A stretch of DNA of 64,000 nucleotides, taken from positions 3,559 to 67,558 of the forward strand of contig JBGSOG010000009.1 of the NCBI GenBank assembly GCA_041739225.1, in the 5' to 3' direction. Numbering within the stretch: the first letter of the stretch is position 1; each line of letters starts with the position of its first letter. Shown here in pieces: positions 1 to 9,033 of the stretch. The stretch comes from BOKV01 sp041739225. Its GTDB lineage: Bacteria; Pseudomonadota; Alphaproteobacteria; Rhizobiales; Rhizobiaceae. Both the position numbers and the translations under genes were made by a program. The notes beneath the pieces were generated by a model. The model had not been told where the DNA came from. It was given only the letters and a program-made list of their open reading frames with translations, and made no database searches.

Positions 1-2
1 CC

Positions 3-98
3 CGGTTGACCGAGATGGACGCACTCGTCGCCTATCTCCAGATGATCGGGACCCTTGTCGATTTCTCGGCTTACAAAGCCGAAGAAAACCAGCGTTGA
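3..98 (+). CDS. ccoO: cbb3-type cytochrome c oxidase subunit II, C-terminal end (partial)
   Basis: Only the last 31 codons are in the window; the gene enters from the left edge. The tail includes LTEMDALVAYLQMIGTLVDF, which matches the end of CcoO/FixO, the membrane-anchored monohaem c subunit of the cbb3 oxidase. The stop at 96-98 is followed after 11 bases by ccoQ, with a GGAGG ribosome binding site between them. The identification rests on this short tail plus the ccoQ-ccoP genes that follow in canonical order. Confidence 0.85.
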   Translation, partial: RLTEMDALVAYLQMIGTLVDFSAYKAEENQR

Positions 99-109
99 GG
101 GAGGCGGAA

Positions 110-265
110 ATGCAACTTGATTATCAAGCGATGCGTACTTTCGCCGACAGCTGGGGTCTTCTTTACATGACCCTGGTTTTCATTGGTGTCGTGCTTTGGA
201 CTTTTCGTCCAGGCAGCCGAAAGGCCACGGACGATGCCGCGCAAATCCCGTTCAAGGAGGACTGA
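110..265 (+). CDS. ccoQ: cbb3-type cytochrome c oxidase subunit CcoQ/FixQ (51 aa)
   Basis: This small gene encodes a 51-residue protein beginning MQLDYQAMRTFADSWGLLYM, with one membrane helix (about residues 16-32) followed by a charged tail ending in KED. Length, single helix and position between ccoO and ccoP are those of CcoQ, a non-catalytic subunit that helps keep the cbb3 oxidase complex assembled. A GGAGG site lies 5-10 bases before the ATG. The stop is 3 bases before the ccoP start, so the genes are translationally close. Confidence 0.9.
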   Translation: MQLDYQAMRTFADSWGLLYMTLVFIGVVLWTFRPGSRKATDDAAQIPFKED

Positions 266-268
266 GCA

Positions 269-1141
269 ATGTCCGACAAGCATGAAATAGACGAAATCTC
301 CGGCACGGAAACCACCGGCCATGAGTGGGATGGCATCAAGGAATTGAACAATCCACTGCCGCGTTGGTGGCTCTACACCTTCTACGCCTGCATTGTGTGG
401 GGACTTGGATATACGATTTTCTATCCGGCCTGGCCCATGCTTACGACCAACACCAAGGGTACACTTGGATGGTCCAGCAGGGCTGATTCCGCTGCGGAAA
501 TGAAGGCGGCGGAAACAACGCGGGCACAAGCTGCGTCCGTTTTGGAAACGGCAGATGTTCCAACGATCCTCGCAAGCGAGGAAATGCGGACGATTGCCGA
601 AGCGGGTGGGCAATCATTGTTCAAGGTCTATTGCATCCAGTGTCATGGCTCCGGCGCTGCCGGTGGTCCGGGGTATCCGAACCTCAATGATGACGACTGG
701 ATCTGGGGTGGTGATGGTGATGCCATCTACACCACCTTGAAGCATGGCATCCGCCATCCAGGCGATGATGATACCCGTGTCTCTGAAATGCCGGCATTTG
801 GCCGAGACGGCATTCTGGAAGCTGCACAAATTTCGGATGTGGCATGGTTTGTGCGGAAAATATCCGGGCAGGATCATGAGGCGGAAGCAGCGGGCCGTGG
901 CCAGACCGTTTATGCCGAGAATTGCGCGGCATGCCATGGAGACAATGGGGAAGGTCTGCGCGAACTGGGTGGGCCGCGCCTTTCGGATGCAATCTGGATT
1001 TACGGCGGCGAACATGCACAGCTTGTGAGCCAGATAGTTGCGCCAAAACAGGGCGTGATGCCGGCGTGGGGTACGCGCCTTGGTGAAACGGCGATCAAAC
1101 AACTTGCCGTTTATGTTCACGGGCTGGGCGGCGGAGAGTAA
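269..1141 (+). CDS. ccoP: cbb3-type cytochrome c oxidase subunit III, dihaem cytochrome c
   Basis: This is the dihaem c subunit that passes electrons to CcoO and the CcoN haem-copper centre. The 290-residue protein has an N-terminal membrane helix (about residues 35-55, after a WDGIKELNNPLPRWW stretch typical of CcoP). Two c-type haem sites follow: CIQCH at residues 122-126 and CAACH at 219-223. Methionines in MPAFG and MPAWG fit axial haem ligands. AAGGAGG precedes the start and overlaps the end of ccoQ. It is the last gene of the ccoNOQP operon, since a strong hairpin terminator follows at 1178-1208. Confidence 0.95.
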   Translation: MSDKHEIDEISGTETTGHEWDGIKELNNPLPRWWLYTFYACIVWGLGYTIFYPAWPMLTTNTKGTLGWSSRADSAAEMKAAETTRAQAASVLETADVPTILASEEMRTIAEAGGQSLFKVYCIQCHGSGAAGGPGYPNLNDDDWIWGGDGDAIYTTLKHGIRHPGDDDTRVSEMPAFGRDGILEAAQISDVAWFVRKISGQDHEAEAAGRGQTVYAENCAACHGDNGEGLRELGGPRLSDAIWIYGGEHAQLVSQIVAPKQGVMPAWGTRLGETAIKQLAVYVHGLGGGE

Positions 1142-1177
1142 TCTCCCGGAGGATCACGCCTGCCTTGATGGGCATGG

Positions 1178-1208
1178 AAGCCTGCGGCACTTTGTGTCGC
1201 AGGCTTTT
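1178..1208 (+). terminator. Rho-independent terminator after ccoP
   Basis: AAGCCTGCGGCAC (1178-1190) pairs with GTGTCGCAGGCTT (1194-1206) around a TTT loop, giving a 13-pair stem with one G-T wobble. The right arm ends in a TTTT run (1205-1208). It separates ccoNOQP from ccoGHIS, which then has its own promoter (see the FNR box at 1224). Confidence 0.85.
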
Positions 1209-1223
1209 GGTTTTCCGGCCTCG

Positions 1224-1237
1224 TTGACATGGATCAA
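1224..1237 (+). promoter_or_regulatory. FNR/FixK-type anaerobox upstream of ccoG
   Basis: TTGACATGGATCAA is a perfect TTGA-N6-TCAA dyad, the core recognised by FNR/FixK/Anr-family regulators. It lies 16 bases after the ccoP terminator and about 52 bases before the preferred ccoG ATG (1289). This fits oxygen-limited activation of the maturation operon separately from ccoNOQP. Its presence argues against the longer ccoG reading starting at 1229, which would begin inside the box. Confidence 0.8.
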
Positions 1238-1288
1238 CGCTGCGGTTTCGATAAGTCTTTAGGGCTTGGCGCAACAAGGAACGACAAG

Positions 1289-2875
1289 ATGACCGACCAG
1301 GCAATTTCCGGAAATGCCCGCTTTTCCGCCGAAGTGGAAAAGCACGATGTGCAAGCAATCAACACTGCGGCCAAGGCCCAGGGCATGCCGATGTATGCGG
1401 CGCACAAGAAGGTTTTTCCAAAGGCCATCAACGGCAATTACCGTCGGCTCAAGTGGATCATCATGGCGATCACGCTGGCGATCTACTACATCACGCCGTG
1501 GCTTCGCTGGGATCGCGGTGCCCATGCGCCCAATCAGGGCGTTTTGATCGACATCGCAAACCGGCGGTTTTATTTCTTTCCCATCGAAATCTGGCCGCAG
1601 GAATTTTACTTCGTCGCGGGCTTGCTCGTCATGGCCGGGGTCGGGCTGTTCCTCGTCACATCCGTTGTGGGCCGGGCATGGTGTGGCTATGCCTGCCCGC
1701 AGACCGTGTGGACGGATTTGTTCCTGCATGTTGAGCGTTTCATTCAGGGCGATCGCAACGCGCAGATAAAACTGGCCGCTGCGCCGTGGTCGTTTGACAA
1801 GCTGCGCAAGATGGTGGCCACGCACGTGACTTTTCTGCTGATTTCAGTGGCTACGGGCGGCGCGTGGATTTTCTACTTCGCCGATGCGCCAACCCTGCTT
1901 CGTGATTTTGTAACCCTGCAGGCTCTGCCGGTTGCCTATGCCACGGTGGCGGTGCTGACTGCAACGACCTATGTCATGGGCGCGCTGATGCGCGAGCAAG
2001 TCTGTATTTACATGTGCCCTTGGCCGCGAATTCAGGCGGCAATGCTGGATGAGGATTCGCTTGTCGTAACCTACAATGACTGGCGGGGCGAGCCACGCTC
2101 GCGCGGTGTGAAAAAATCGGCGGCAGTCAGCGAGGCAGTGGGCGACTGCGTTGATTGCAATGCCTGTGTGGCTGTTTGTCCAACGGGCATCGACATTCGC
2201 AACGGCCAGCAGCTTGAATGCATCACCTGCGCTTTGTGCATCGATGCCTGTGATTCGGTGATGGAAAAGGTCGGGCGCGAAAAGAGCCTGATCTCCTACA
2301 CAACACTGCGCGACTACAACCACAATGTTGGTGTGGCAACCAATCCGCAGACCAAGCTGATTGAGCCGGCGCGCGTTCGCAACAATGGCGGCAATTTCCA
2401 CGAAGTAGTGCGTCACTTTGATTGGCGCATCTTCGTGCGGCCGCGCACTTTGATTTACTTGCTCGCCTGGAGCGCCATCGGTCTGGGGATGCTGTATGCG
2501 CTCCTGTCGCGTGACCGGCTGGAAGTGAATGTGCAACACGACCGCAATCCGGTTTTTGTCCGGCTGTCGGATGGTTCCATACGCAATGGCTACACGGTCA
2601 AGATCCTGAACATGATCCCTGAGCCGCGCGTCATTTTTCTTTCACTTGAGGGCCTGCCAGGTGCCACAATGCAAATCAATGGCGAAAACCAGCCTGATGG
2701 CGTACCGTTTTCGCTGGCGGTGGAACCCGACAAGCTGCGCCAGTTGAAAGTCTACATCAGCCAACCGGCAAAACTGGCGGTTCCCGGTCAGGCCCGCTTC
2801 AAGCTGCACACGGAAGACACGCAGTCCTTTGAGCAGGACACTTACGAGGCCATTTTCGAAAGTCCAAAGAAATGA
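1289..2875 (+). CDS. ccoG: cytochrome c oxidase accessory protein CcoG (FixG), membrane ferredoxin
   Basis: CcoG is a membrane 4Fe-4S protein implicated in copper handling during cbb3 oxidase assembly. The sequence shows several membrane helices and a CGYACPQTVW motif near residue 130. Two 4Fe-4S clusters follow around residues 286-320 (CVDCNACVAVCP and CITCALCIDAC). A C-terminal Ig-like domain comes after the last helix, typical of the CcoG/FixG/RdxA family. I chose the ATG at 1289 because AAGGA lies 8 bases upstream; the alternative at 1229 falls in the FNR box. The gene overlaps ccoH by ATGA. Confidence 0.95.
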   Translation: MTDQAISGNARFSAEVEKHDVQAINTAAKAQGMPMYAAHKKVFPKAINGNYRRLKWIIMAITLAIYYITPWLRWDRGAHAPNQGVLIDIANRRFYFFPIEIWPQEFYFVAGLLVMAGVGLFLVTSVVGRAWCGYACPQTVWTDLFLHVERFIQGDRNAQIKLAAAPWSFDKLRKMVATHVTFLLISVATGGAWIFYFADAPTLLRDFVTLQALPVAYATVAVLTATTYVMGALMREQVCIYMCPWPRIQAAMLDEDSLVVTYNDWRGEPRSRGVKKSAAVSEAVGDCVDCNACVAVCPTGIDIRNGQQLECITCALCIDACDSVMEKVGREKSLISYTTLRDYNHNVGVATNPQTKLIEPARVRNNGGNFHEVVRHFDWRIFVRPRTLIYLLAWSAIGLGMLYALLSRDRLEVNVQHDRNPVFVRLSDGSIRNGYTVKILNMIPEPRVIFLSLEGLPGATMQINGENQPDGVPFSLAVEPDKLRQLKVYISQPAKLAVPGQARFKLHTEDTQSFEQDTYEAIFESPKK

Positions 2876-3363
2876 GTGTGTTTCGCAAAATCACCGCGCA
2901 GGACGAGTTCACCGGATGGCACATGATCGGCGTGATGTTTCTGTTCTTCGGCACCATCATCTCCGTCAACATGACTTTGGCCTATTTTGCAGCCAGCAGT
3001 TGGACCGGACTTGTCGTCAAAAACTCTTACGTCGAGAGCCAGCGTTTCAATGAAGTTACCGCAGAGCGTCAGCGCTCGGTGGAATTGGGATGGAAGAGCA
3101 AGTTGGACTACAATGACGGAGTGCTTTCCCTTTCTCTCCTGAAAGCCGACGGCACCCCGGCTGATGCTTCGGGCATCAGCGCGATGATTGGCCGACCCGC
3201 CTTTGCCCGCGATGACCGCAAGGTTGAGTTTGAGGCCGCAGGAGCCGGGGTTTACAAGGCCCGCACCCAGCTGAATGCCGGTGTCTGGCAAGTGGAGCTT
3301 GCAGCAATTGCTGGTGACCGCACTGCATTCCAGCACAAGATGCGCTTCACGGTCGCGGAGTAA
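2872..3363 (+). CDS. ccoH: FixH family protein CcoH, cbb3 oxidase assembly
   Basis: The 163-residue protein has one N-terminal membrane helix (about residues 18-42, MIGVMFLFFGTIISVNMTLA) and a periplasmic beta-rich domain rich in short polar turns, as in FixH/CcoH. These proteins act with CcoI in oxidase assembly. The start overlaps the ccoG stop (ATGA at 2872-2875), and ccoI starts 5 bases after its stop. No metal-binding cysteines are visible. The assignment rests on family pattern and the invariant gene order. Confidence 0.92.
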   Translation: MSVFRKITAQDEFTGWHMIGVMFLFFGTIISVNMTLAYFAASSWTGLVVKNSYVESQRFNEVTAERQRSVELGWKSKLDYNDGVLSLSLLKADGTPADASGISAMIGRPAFARDDRKVEFEAAGAGVYKARTQLNAGVWQVELAAIAGDRTAFQHKMRFTVAE

Positions 3364-3368
3364 TTGCC

Positions 3369-5654
3369 ATGAACTGTTGCGGCGCCGGACTTGCAGCGGA
3401 ATGCACCAACAACACCAAAGACTTGGCTCTGTGGCAGCGCGATGAGGAACTGCGCCGCTCAGGCCGGGTCATGCCCGATGGCACTGCAGAGTACGTATTT
3501 TCCATTCCGCAGATTCACTGTGGTGCCTGCATCAGTGCCATTGAGGACGGACTTCTCGGCGTTGAAGGTGTTGTTGCCTCGCGCGTGAACCTTACTTTGC
3601 GCCGGGCGACGGTGCGGCTCGACAGTCCCGAGCGGGCGCCCGGCTTTCTGTTCGATGTGATCGGCAAAATTGGCTACAAGGCGATGCCGCTCGACATGGC
3701 AGACCAGGCGCACGAACAGGCCCGGCAATCTTCCGAGCTGTTGAAAGCGCTGGCCGTTTCCGGCTTTGCTGCCAGCAATATCATGCTGTTGTCGGTGTCG
3801 GTCTGGTCAGGGGCGGAAGGCGCCACGCGCGATCTGTTCCATCTGGTCTCGGCGATGATCGCATTGCCGACCGTTGCCTATTGCGGCCGGCCTTTTTTCC
3901 GTTCCGCCCTTGCCGCCTTGCGTGTTCGCAAACTCAACATGGATGTGCCTATTTCGCTTGGCGTCATTCTGGCAGTTGCGCTCAGCCTATATGAAACATT
4001 CACCGGTGGGGCAGAAGCCTATTTTGATGCTGCCGTAACGCTGATTTTTTTCCTTTTGATCGGGCGCTATCTGGACCAGTTGATGCGCGAGCGGGCACGC
4101 AGCTCCGTGCTGGGTCTGGCAAGGCTGGCCGCCAAGGGGGCCATGGTTGTCCTGGAAACCGGCGATATCCGCTATGTGCCGGTGGACGAGATCGAACCGG
4201 GGATGCGGGTGCGTGTGCCTGCAGGGGAGCGCATGCCGGTCGATGCAAGGATATTGACCGGTAGCACCGAACTTGACCGCTCGCTGGTGACTGGCGAGAG
4301 CGCACCGGTGCTGGCAGGTGCTGGTGATGCGGTGGAAGCTGGAACATTCAATCTGACCGGATCGGTGGATATGGAAGTCTTGCGCCCGGCCAGCCAATCA
4401 TTCCTTGCCGAAGTGATGCGCATGCTCGAAGCGGCCGAACAGGGCAGGGGACGTTATGAGCGCATTGCCGACCGCATGGCTCGCGCGTATGCACCCAGCG
4501 TTCACATCCTCAGTGCATCGGCTTTTGTCATGTGGATGCTGATCACCGGCGATTTTCACCAGTCGCTTTATACAGCGATCGCTGTTTTGATTGTTACCTG
4601 CCCCTGCGCGCTCGGTCTTGCTGTCCCGGTTGTCCATGTCATCGGTGCCGGAAGGTTGTTCCAGAGCGGCATACTGATGCGCGACGGCTCGGCGCTTGAA
4701 AGGCTTGCCGAGGCCAACCATGCCGTGTTTGACAAGACCGGCACGCTGACGACAGGTGAAGCGCTGGCAACTGTATCGAACCTGCCGGAAGCGGAAGCGC
4801 GCATTGCCCGCGCCCTGGCGCTCAATTCCACCCATCCTGCTTCGCGCGCCGTGGCGCAGGCACTTGCAGGTACTGTTCCCATCGAGGGCGAGGCAATCAC
4901 TGAAGTTGCTGGTTTTGGCATGGAAGGCATATTTGACGGCAGGCGGGCGCGGCTTGGCCGGGCTTCGTTTGTTGGCGAAATCGCAGCTGTGGCACCTGCC
5001 GGGGAAGGCCTCGTTTTCGCTGTCGAAGGCGGCATGTCTCATGCCATCGCGATTGCCGAAACCATTCGCGACGGTGCAGCGCAAGCCATTGCCGTATTGC
5101 GCGCGCAGGGCATTGAAAGTGAAATCCTTTCAGGGGATGCACCAGCGGCTGTCGGCAGGATTGCAAAGGCCGTTGGTATCGGCAAATGGCGTGCCGGGGA
5201 GACACCTGCTTCGAAGATGGCCCGGCTGGAACAGTTGCGCGATCAGGGCCTCAAAACACTTATGGTCGGTGACGGCCTCAATGATGCGCCGGCACTGGCG
5301 GCCGGGCACGTATCATTCGCTCCGGCGACCGCCTCGGATGCAGGCAGGTTCGCTGCCGATTTCATCTTCACCCGGAACAATCTGTCTGCAATCGTTGAAG
5401 CGCGTGACATCTCGCTGCAAGCGGCAAAACTCGTGCGCCAGAATTTCGGACTGGCGATAGCCTACAACTTCATTTCAGTGCCGCTCGCTTTTGCCGGGCA
5501 GGTAACCCCATTGGTTGCGGCCATTGCCATGTCCACATCCTCGATCATCGTTCTGGCCAATTCGTTGCGTTTGCAGCGGCGGAATGGTGCTACAATGGCA
5601 ACGAAACGTGAGCTTGTTGCTACGCCGGGCAAAACCATCGGAGCCAAGGCATGA
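3369..5654 (+). CDS. ccoI: CcoI (FixI) copper-translocating P1B-type ATPase
   Basis: CcoI moves copper across the inner membrane for delivery to the CuB site of the cbb3 oxidase. The 761-residue protein has an N-terminal heavy-metal-associated domain with CxxC at residues 51-54, preceded by a Cys-rich start (MNCCGAG). Membrane helices contain the CPC metal site at 411-413. The phosphorylation motif DKTGT starts at Asp455, and the hinge motif GDGLNDAP lies near 633. These are all the key catalytic elements. The last codons overlap ccoS by ATGA. Confidence 0.96.
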   Translation: MNCCGAGLAAECTNNTKDLALWQRDEELRRSGRVMPDGTAEYVFSIPQIHCGACISAIEDGLLGVEGVVASRVNLTLRRATVRLDSPERAPGFLFDVIGKIGYKAMPLDMADQAHEQARQSSELLKALAVSGFAASNIMLLSVSVWSGAEGATRDLFHLVSAMIALPTVAYCGRPFFRSALAALRVRKLNMDVPISLGVILAVALSLYETFTGGAEAYFDAAVTLIFFLLIGRYLDQLMRERARSSVLGLARLAAKGAMVVLETGDIRYVPVDEIEPGMRVRVPAGERMPVDARILTGSTELDRSLVTGESAPVLAGAGDAVEAGTFNLTGSVDMEVLRPASQSFLAEVMRMLEAAEQGRGRYERIADRMARAYAPSVHILSASAFVMWMLITGDFHQSLYTAIAVLIVTCPCALGLAVPVVHVIGAGRLFQSGILMRDGSALERLAEANHAVFDKTGTLTTGEALATVSNLPEAEARIARALALNSTHPASRAVAQALAGTVPIEGEAITEVAGFGMEGIFDGRRARLGRASFVGEIAAVAPAGEGLVFAVEGGMSHAIAIAETIRDGAAQAIAVLRAQGIESEILSGDAPAAVGRIAKAVGIGKWRAGETPASKMARLEQLRDQGLKTLMVGDGLNDAPALAAGHVSFAPATASDAGRFAADFIFTRNNLSAIVEARDISLQAAKLVRQNFGLAIAYNFISVPLAFAGQVTPLVAAIAMSTSSIIVLANSLRLQRRNGATMATKRELVATPGKTIGAKA

Positions 5655-5821
5655 CCGGATTGCTGCTTCTCGTGCCAATTGCCTTGTTTCTGGGGCTACT
5701 GGGTCTTGCAGGTTTTCTTTGGAGCTTGAGCAGCGGTCAATACGAAGACCTCGACGGTGCCGGTGAGCGCATCCTCAACGATGACGGTCCGCTGACGCGC
5801 AAGACAGAAAAGCGCGACTGA
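5651..5821 (+). CDS. ccoS: cbb3-type cytochrome oxidase assembly protein CcoS
   Basis: A 56-residue protein starting MTGLLLLVPIALFLGLLGLA has one membrane helix, then the SGQYEDLDGAGERIL segment characteristic of CcoS. CcoS is needed for cofactor insertion into the cbb3 oxidase. It overlaps ccoI by four bases (ATGA) and ends the ccoGHIS operon. The next gene begins 87 bases later. Confidence 0.93.
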   Translation: MTGLLLLVPIALFLGLLGLAGFLWSLSSGQYEDLDGAGERILNDDGPLTRKTEKRD

Positions 5822-5908
5822 GTCCCCGGGCTTACCCCCCATCTCGAACAGACAACATAATGTCATGCAGACCCGCTACCGTGCAGTGCACAATGCAGGG
5901 ATGGGCAC

Positions 5909-6673
5909 ATGGCGATGTTGTCGGGCAAGCAGGCGCTGGTGGTTGGAATCGCCAATGAGCATTCGATTGCTTTTGGCTGTGCCAAGGCATTGCGCGAACA
6001 AGGCGCGGATCTGGCCGTCACATGGCTCAACGACAAGGCGGAGCCACATGTTCGGCCCTTGGCGCAGGATCTGGGTGCCCAGATTCAAATGCGGCTTGAT
6101 GTATCCAGCGACGATGAAACCGAAGCCTTGTTTTCCCGCATCGAAGAGCGGTGGGGAAAACTGGACATCCTTGTTCATTCCATTGCGTTCGCCCCGAAGG
6201 ATGACCTGCACGGGCGGGTGATCGACAGCTCACGCGAGGGGTTTGGGCTGGCAATGGATGTGTCGGTTCACTCCTTCCTGCGGCTCTTGCGCCGGGCAGA
6301 ACCGCTGATGGCAGGTGGCGGTTCTTGCATGACGGTCAGCTTCCAGGGCGCTCAGCGGGTGGTTGACCATTACAATCTCATGGGACCGGTGAAAGCGGCG
6401 CTGGAATCGGCGACACGCTATGCTGCAGCAGAGCTCGGATCCAAAGGCATCCGGGTCAACACGCTGTCACCGGGTCCCCTTTTGACGCGGGCAGCCAGCG
6501 GCATTGACCGCTTCGATGAAATGCTTCGCGACGCGACCGCTCGCGCGCCAACCCATCAACTCTCGACCATTGAGGATGTTGGCGCTTGCGCGGCATTTCT
6601 CGCCAGCGACGGCGCCCGCAACATCACCGGGTCGGTGATCGCCATTGATGGTGGCTACAGCATTGTTTCATGA
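5909..6673 (+). CDS. fabI: FabI-like enoyl-ACP reductase, SDR fold
   Basis: FabI reduces trans-2-enoyl-ACP with NAD(P)H in fatty acid synthesis. The 254-residue protein has the FabI-type nucleotide motif GIANEHSIAFG (residues 13-23) and the catalytic pattern Tyr155-x6-Lys162. By alignment from memory, the position of E. coli Tyr146 is Phe145 here; the second Tyr and the Lys are kept. Its place at the head of a PhaC-like/Pta/AckA operon suggests a specialised paralogue, not the main FabI. The start follows AGGGATGGGCAC. The stop overlaps the next gene by ATGA. Confidence 0.85.
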   Translation: MAMLSGKQALVVGIANEHSIAFGCAKALREQGADLAVTWLNDKAEPHVRPLAQDLGAQIQMRLDVSSDDETEALFSRIEERWGKLDILVHSIAFAPKDDLHGRVIDSSREGFGLAMDVSVHSFLRLLRRAEPLMAGGGSCMTVSFQGAQRVVDHYNLMGPVKAALESATRYAAAELGSKGIRVNTLSPGPLLTRAASGIDRFDEMLRDATARAPTHQLSTIEDVGACAAFLASDGARNITGSVIAIDGGYSIVS

Positions 6674-9033
6674 CGAAAACACAGGCGAGGAACAATCCAA
6701 TGAAATCTGCGACCGATTTTAGATCATCCAACATGGGAATGCAGGCTTTTGAGGCGTGGTCGCATCAAATTGCCATGTTGCGTGAAGTTGCCAGCCTGCA
6801 TTCTGCCCGAATGCAAAAAGACCAGGCAGACTGGTTCCACGGGTTTCAGGAACAAAGTTCGCGGCTGGTTGACCGGCTGTCCTCGGTGGCCGGGAAAGAC
6901 CAAATGGGCAAGGCATTTGAAGAATACATGCTCGACGCTTCGCAGCGGGGTATTTTGACACTCGACGCACTGCGCCAGCGCGGCGATGTTTTCCTTGAAC
7001 ACGAGGCGGCGGGCGCGCCACCAGTGCTGATCTACGATTACGAGATTGTCGTGGATGGCGCCAAGTTGCCGCAGCCAAGCAATTATATCCTGTTGAAAAT
7101 ACTGGCGCCCGAAGGGATCAAGATCCACGACTGGAAGCGTCCCTATGTGATTGTCGATCCGCGCGCCGGACATGGCGCGGGCATTGGCGGCTTCAAGCCG
7201 GACAGCCAGGTTGGCGTTGCTTTGTCAGACGGCCATCCGGTTTATTTTGTCGCTTTCAGACCGGTTCCGGCAGATGACCAGGTTCTGGCCAATGTAACGC
7301 GGGCGGAAGCAGCTTTCCTTCAGGAAATCCGCAAGCGTCATCCCAAATCTCCCAAGCCGATTGTCATTGGCAATTGCCAGGGCGGCTGGGCGACGGCGAT
7401 CCTCGCGTCAACATATCCCGACCTAACCGGTCCGGTCGTTTTCAACGGTGCACCGATGTCCTACTGGTCCGGGCGTCTGGGACAAGACCCGATGCGCTAT
7501 GCCGGCGGAACGGTTGGCGGCGTCATGCCTGCACTTTTGATGGCCGATTTGGGTGGCGGCCTGTTCGATGGTGCCAACCTTGTCCTGAACTTTGAAATGC
7601 TCAATCCAGGCCGTACCTGGTTTCGCAAGTATTATGATCTCTATACGGACATCGACAAGGAAGGCTCGGTAGAGCGCTTTTTGGAATTTGAGAAGTGGTG
7701 GGGCGGCTTCTACCTGATGACTGGCGCGGAAATACGCTGGATTGTCGAAAACCTTTTTGTCGGCAACAGGCTGGCACGCAACGAAGCCAGACTTGAAACC
7801 GGACGCTCGATTGACCTCAAACAGATTCGGGCGCCGATCATTGTTTTTGCCTCACATGGCGACAACATCACCCCGCCGCAACAGGCGCTCAACTGGATCG
7901 TTGACGCGTATGCTGACGAGACGGAAATCCGAATTCGCGGCCAACGCATTCTTTACATGGTGCATGATGATGTCGGGCACCTGGGCATTTTCGTTTCCTC
8001 TTCGGTGGCCAAACGCGAACACACGCAAATGGCATCGACGCTAAAGACCATAGAGGCGCTGCCGCCCGGTCTGTATGAAATGGTCATTGAAGATGTTTTC
8101 GGGGACGGCAAGGACAAGCAGTTCACGGTGAATTTTGTTGCACGCACGATGAATGACATCCTGGCGCTGGATGACAAACGTGGCGAAGAGGCCGCCTTCG
8201 CCGCAGTGGCCCGGATGTCGGAAACCATCGCTGAAGTCTACGACGTAACGACCGGACCGATGCTGCGGTCGCTGGTTACACAAGAAATGGGCGAAATGGC
8301 GCGGACGCTGCATCCGCTGCGCATGCAGCGGCAAATGATGGCAACAAACAACCCGCTGATGGCAGATGTCAGCGGTCATGCAGCCAAGGCGCGGGAGACC
8401 CGTTCGAAGGCGACACCTGACAATCCCTTTTTGATCTGGGAGGGATTGATGGCAAGCATGGCAGAGCAAAGCTTGAACATGATCCGCGACTACCGGGCAT
8501 TTTCAACTGAAATGTCTTTCTTCTCGGTTTTCGCCAGCCCGCTGTCGATTTGGTATGGTAAGTCCCATGGCAGGTCACGTACCCGCAAGGATCCGGGCGA
8601 GCTTAGAGCCTTGCCGGAAGTCTTGTCGGCAATTGAAAGGGTTGGCCATGGCGGATTTGCCGAAGGTGTCGTTCGTATGCTGGTATTGCTTGCGTCCTCG
8701 CGAACCAGTGTTCGCCGTGATCGTCTCGAGCGCTCGTCAGAAGTACTGACCTCACGCAAGCCGTTTTCCGACCTTGAAGCAGCCGATCGCACGAGGCTCA
8801 TTCATGAGCAAACCCTTGTGGTGCATTTTGAACCGGAGGGAGCGCTGGCCTCGTTGCCGCAATTGGTGACCAGCACCAGGGACCGGCATGAAGCCATGCA
8901 GATTGTCGACTACATTTTGGGAGAGAACAGCGAAATGGAACCCGCGACGCTCGAACTCCTGACGAAAATATGCGAACTTTTCGAACTTCCGTCACCACAA
9001 GTGCCGGGCAAAGCTGTGGAAGCTGCTCAATGA
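6670..9033 (+). CDS. DUF3141 protein, PhaC-like alpha/beta hydrolase
   Basis: The 787-residue protein matches DUF3141 proteins, which resemble polyhydroxyalkanoate synthases but have a long extra C-terminus. The nucleophile box is GNCQGGW with Cys236, as in PhaC enzymes and unlike the Ser of ordinary lipases. Candidate partners are Asp398 (ASHGDNITPP) and His437 (DDVGHLGIF). The N-terminal 110 residues look helical, with AFEAWSHQIAMLREVASL, like the N-terminal region of class I PhaC or PhaE. Substrate is unknown. ATG 6670 overlaps fabI; ATG 6700, with GAGG 9 bases upstream, is an equally good start. The stop overlaps the next gene. Confidence 0.8.
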   Translation: MTKTQARNNPMKSATDFRSSNMGMQAFEAWSHQIAMLREVASLHSARMQKDQADWFHGFQEQSSRLVDRLSSVAGKDQMGKAFEEYMLDASQRGILTLDALRQRGDVFLEHEAAGAPPVLIYDYEIVVDGAKLPQPSNYILLKILAPEGIKIHDWKRPYVIVDPRAGHGAGIGGFKPDSQVGVALSDGHPVYFVAFRPVPADDQVLANVTRAEAAFLQEIRKRHPKSPKPIVIGNCQGGWATAILASTYPDLTGPVVFNGAPMSYWSGRLGQDPMRYAGGTVGGVMPALLMADLGGGLFDGANLVLNFEMLNPGRTWFRKYYDLYTDIDKEGSVERFLEFEKWWGGFYLMTGAEIRWIVENLFVGNRLARNEARLETGRSIDLKQIRAPIIVFASHGDNITPPQQALNWIVDAYADETEIRIRGQRILYMVHDDVGHLGIFVSSSVAKREHTQMASTLKTIEALPPGLYEMVIEDVFGDGKDKQFTVNFVARTMNDILALDDKRGEEAAFAAVARMSETIAEVYDVTTGPMLRSLVTQEMGEMARTLHPLRMQRQMMATNNPLMADVSGHAAKARETRSKATPDNPFLIWEGLMASMAEQSLNMIRDYRAFSTEMSFFSVFASPLSIWYGKSHGRSRTRKDPGELRALPEVLSAIERVGHGGFAEGVVRMLVLLASSRTSVRRDRLERSSEVLTSRKPFSDLEAADRTRLIHEQTLVVHFEPEGALASLPQLVTSTRDRHEAMQIVDYILGENSEMEPATLELLTKICELFELPSPQVPGKAVEAAQ

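Noticed and set aside
71..613. 180-codon minus-strand reading frame across ccoQ-ccoP
   Set aside because: It lies opposite genes with clear haem motifs and has no recognisable domain or ribosome site; it is a shadow frame.
5861..5866. PhoB-type half-site TGTCAT upstream of the fabI-pta-ackA operon
   Set aside because: Only one half-site is present and no second copy lies at the 11-base period of a Pho box; I do not call it.
5881..5891. Palindrome GTGCAGTGCAC just before fabI
   Set aside because: It is short, partly overlaps no promoter element I can define, and could be chance.
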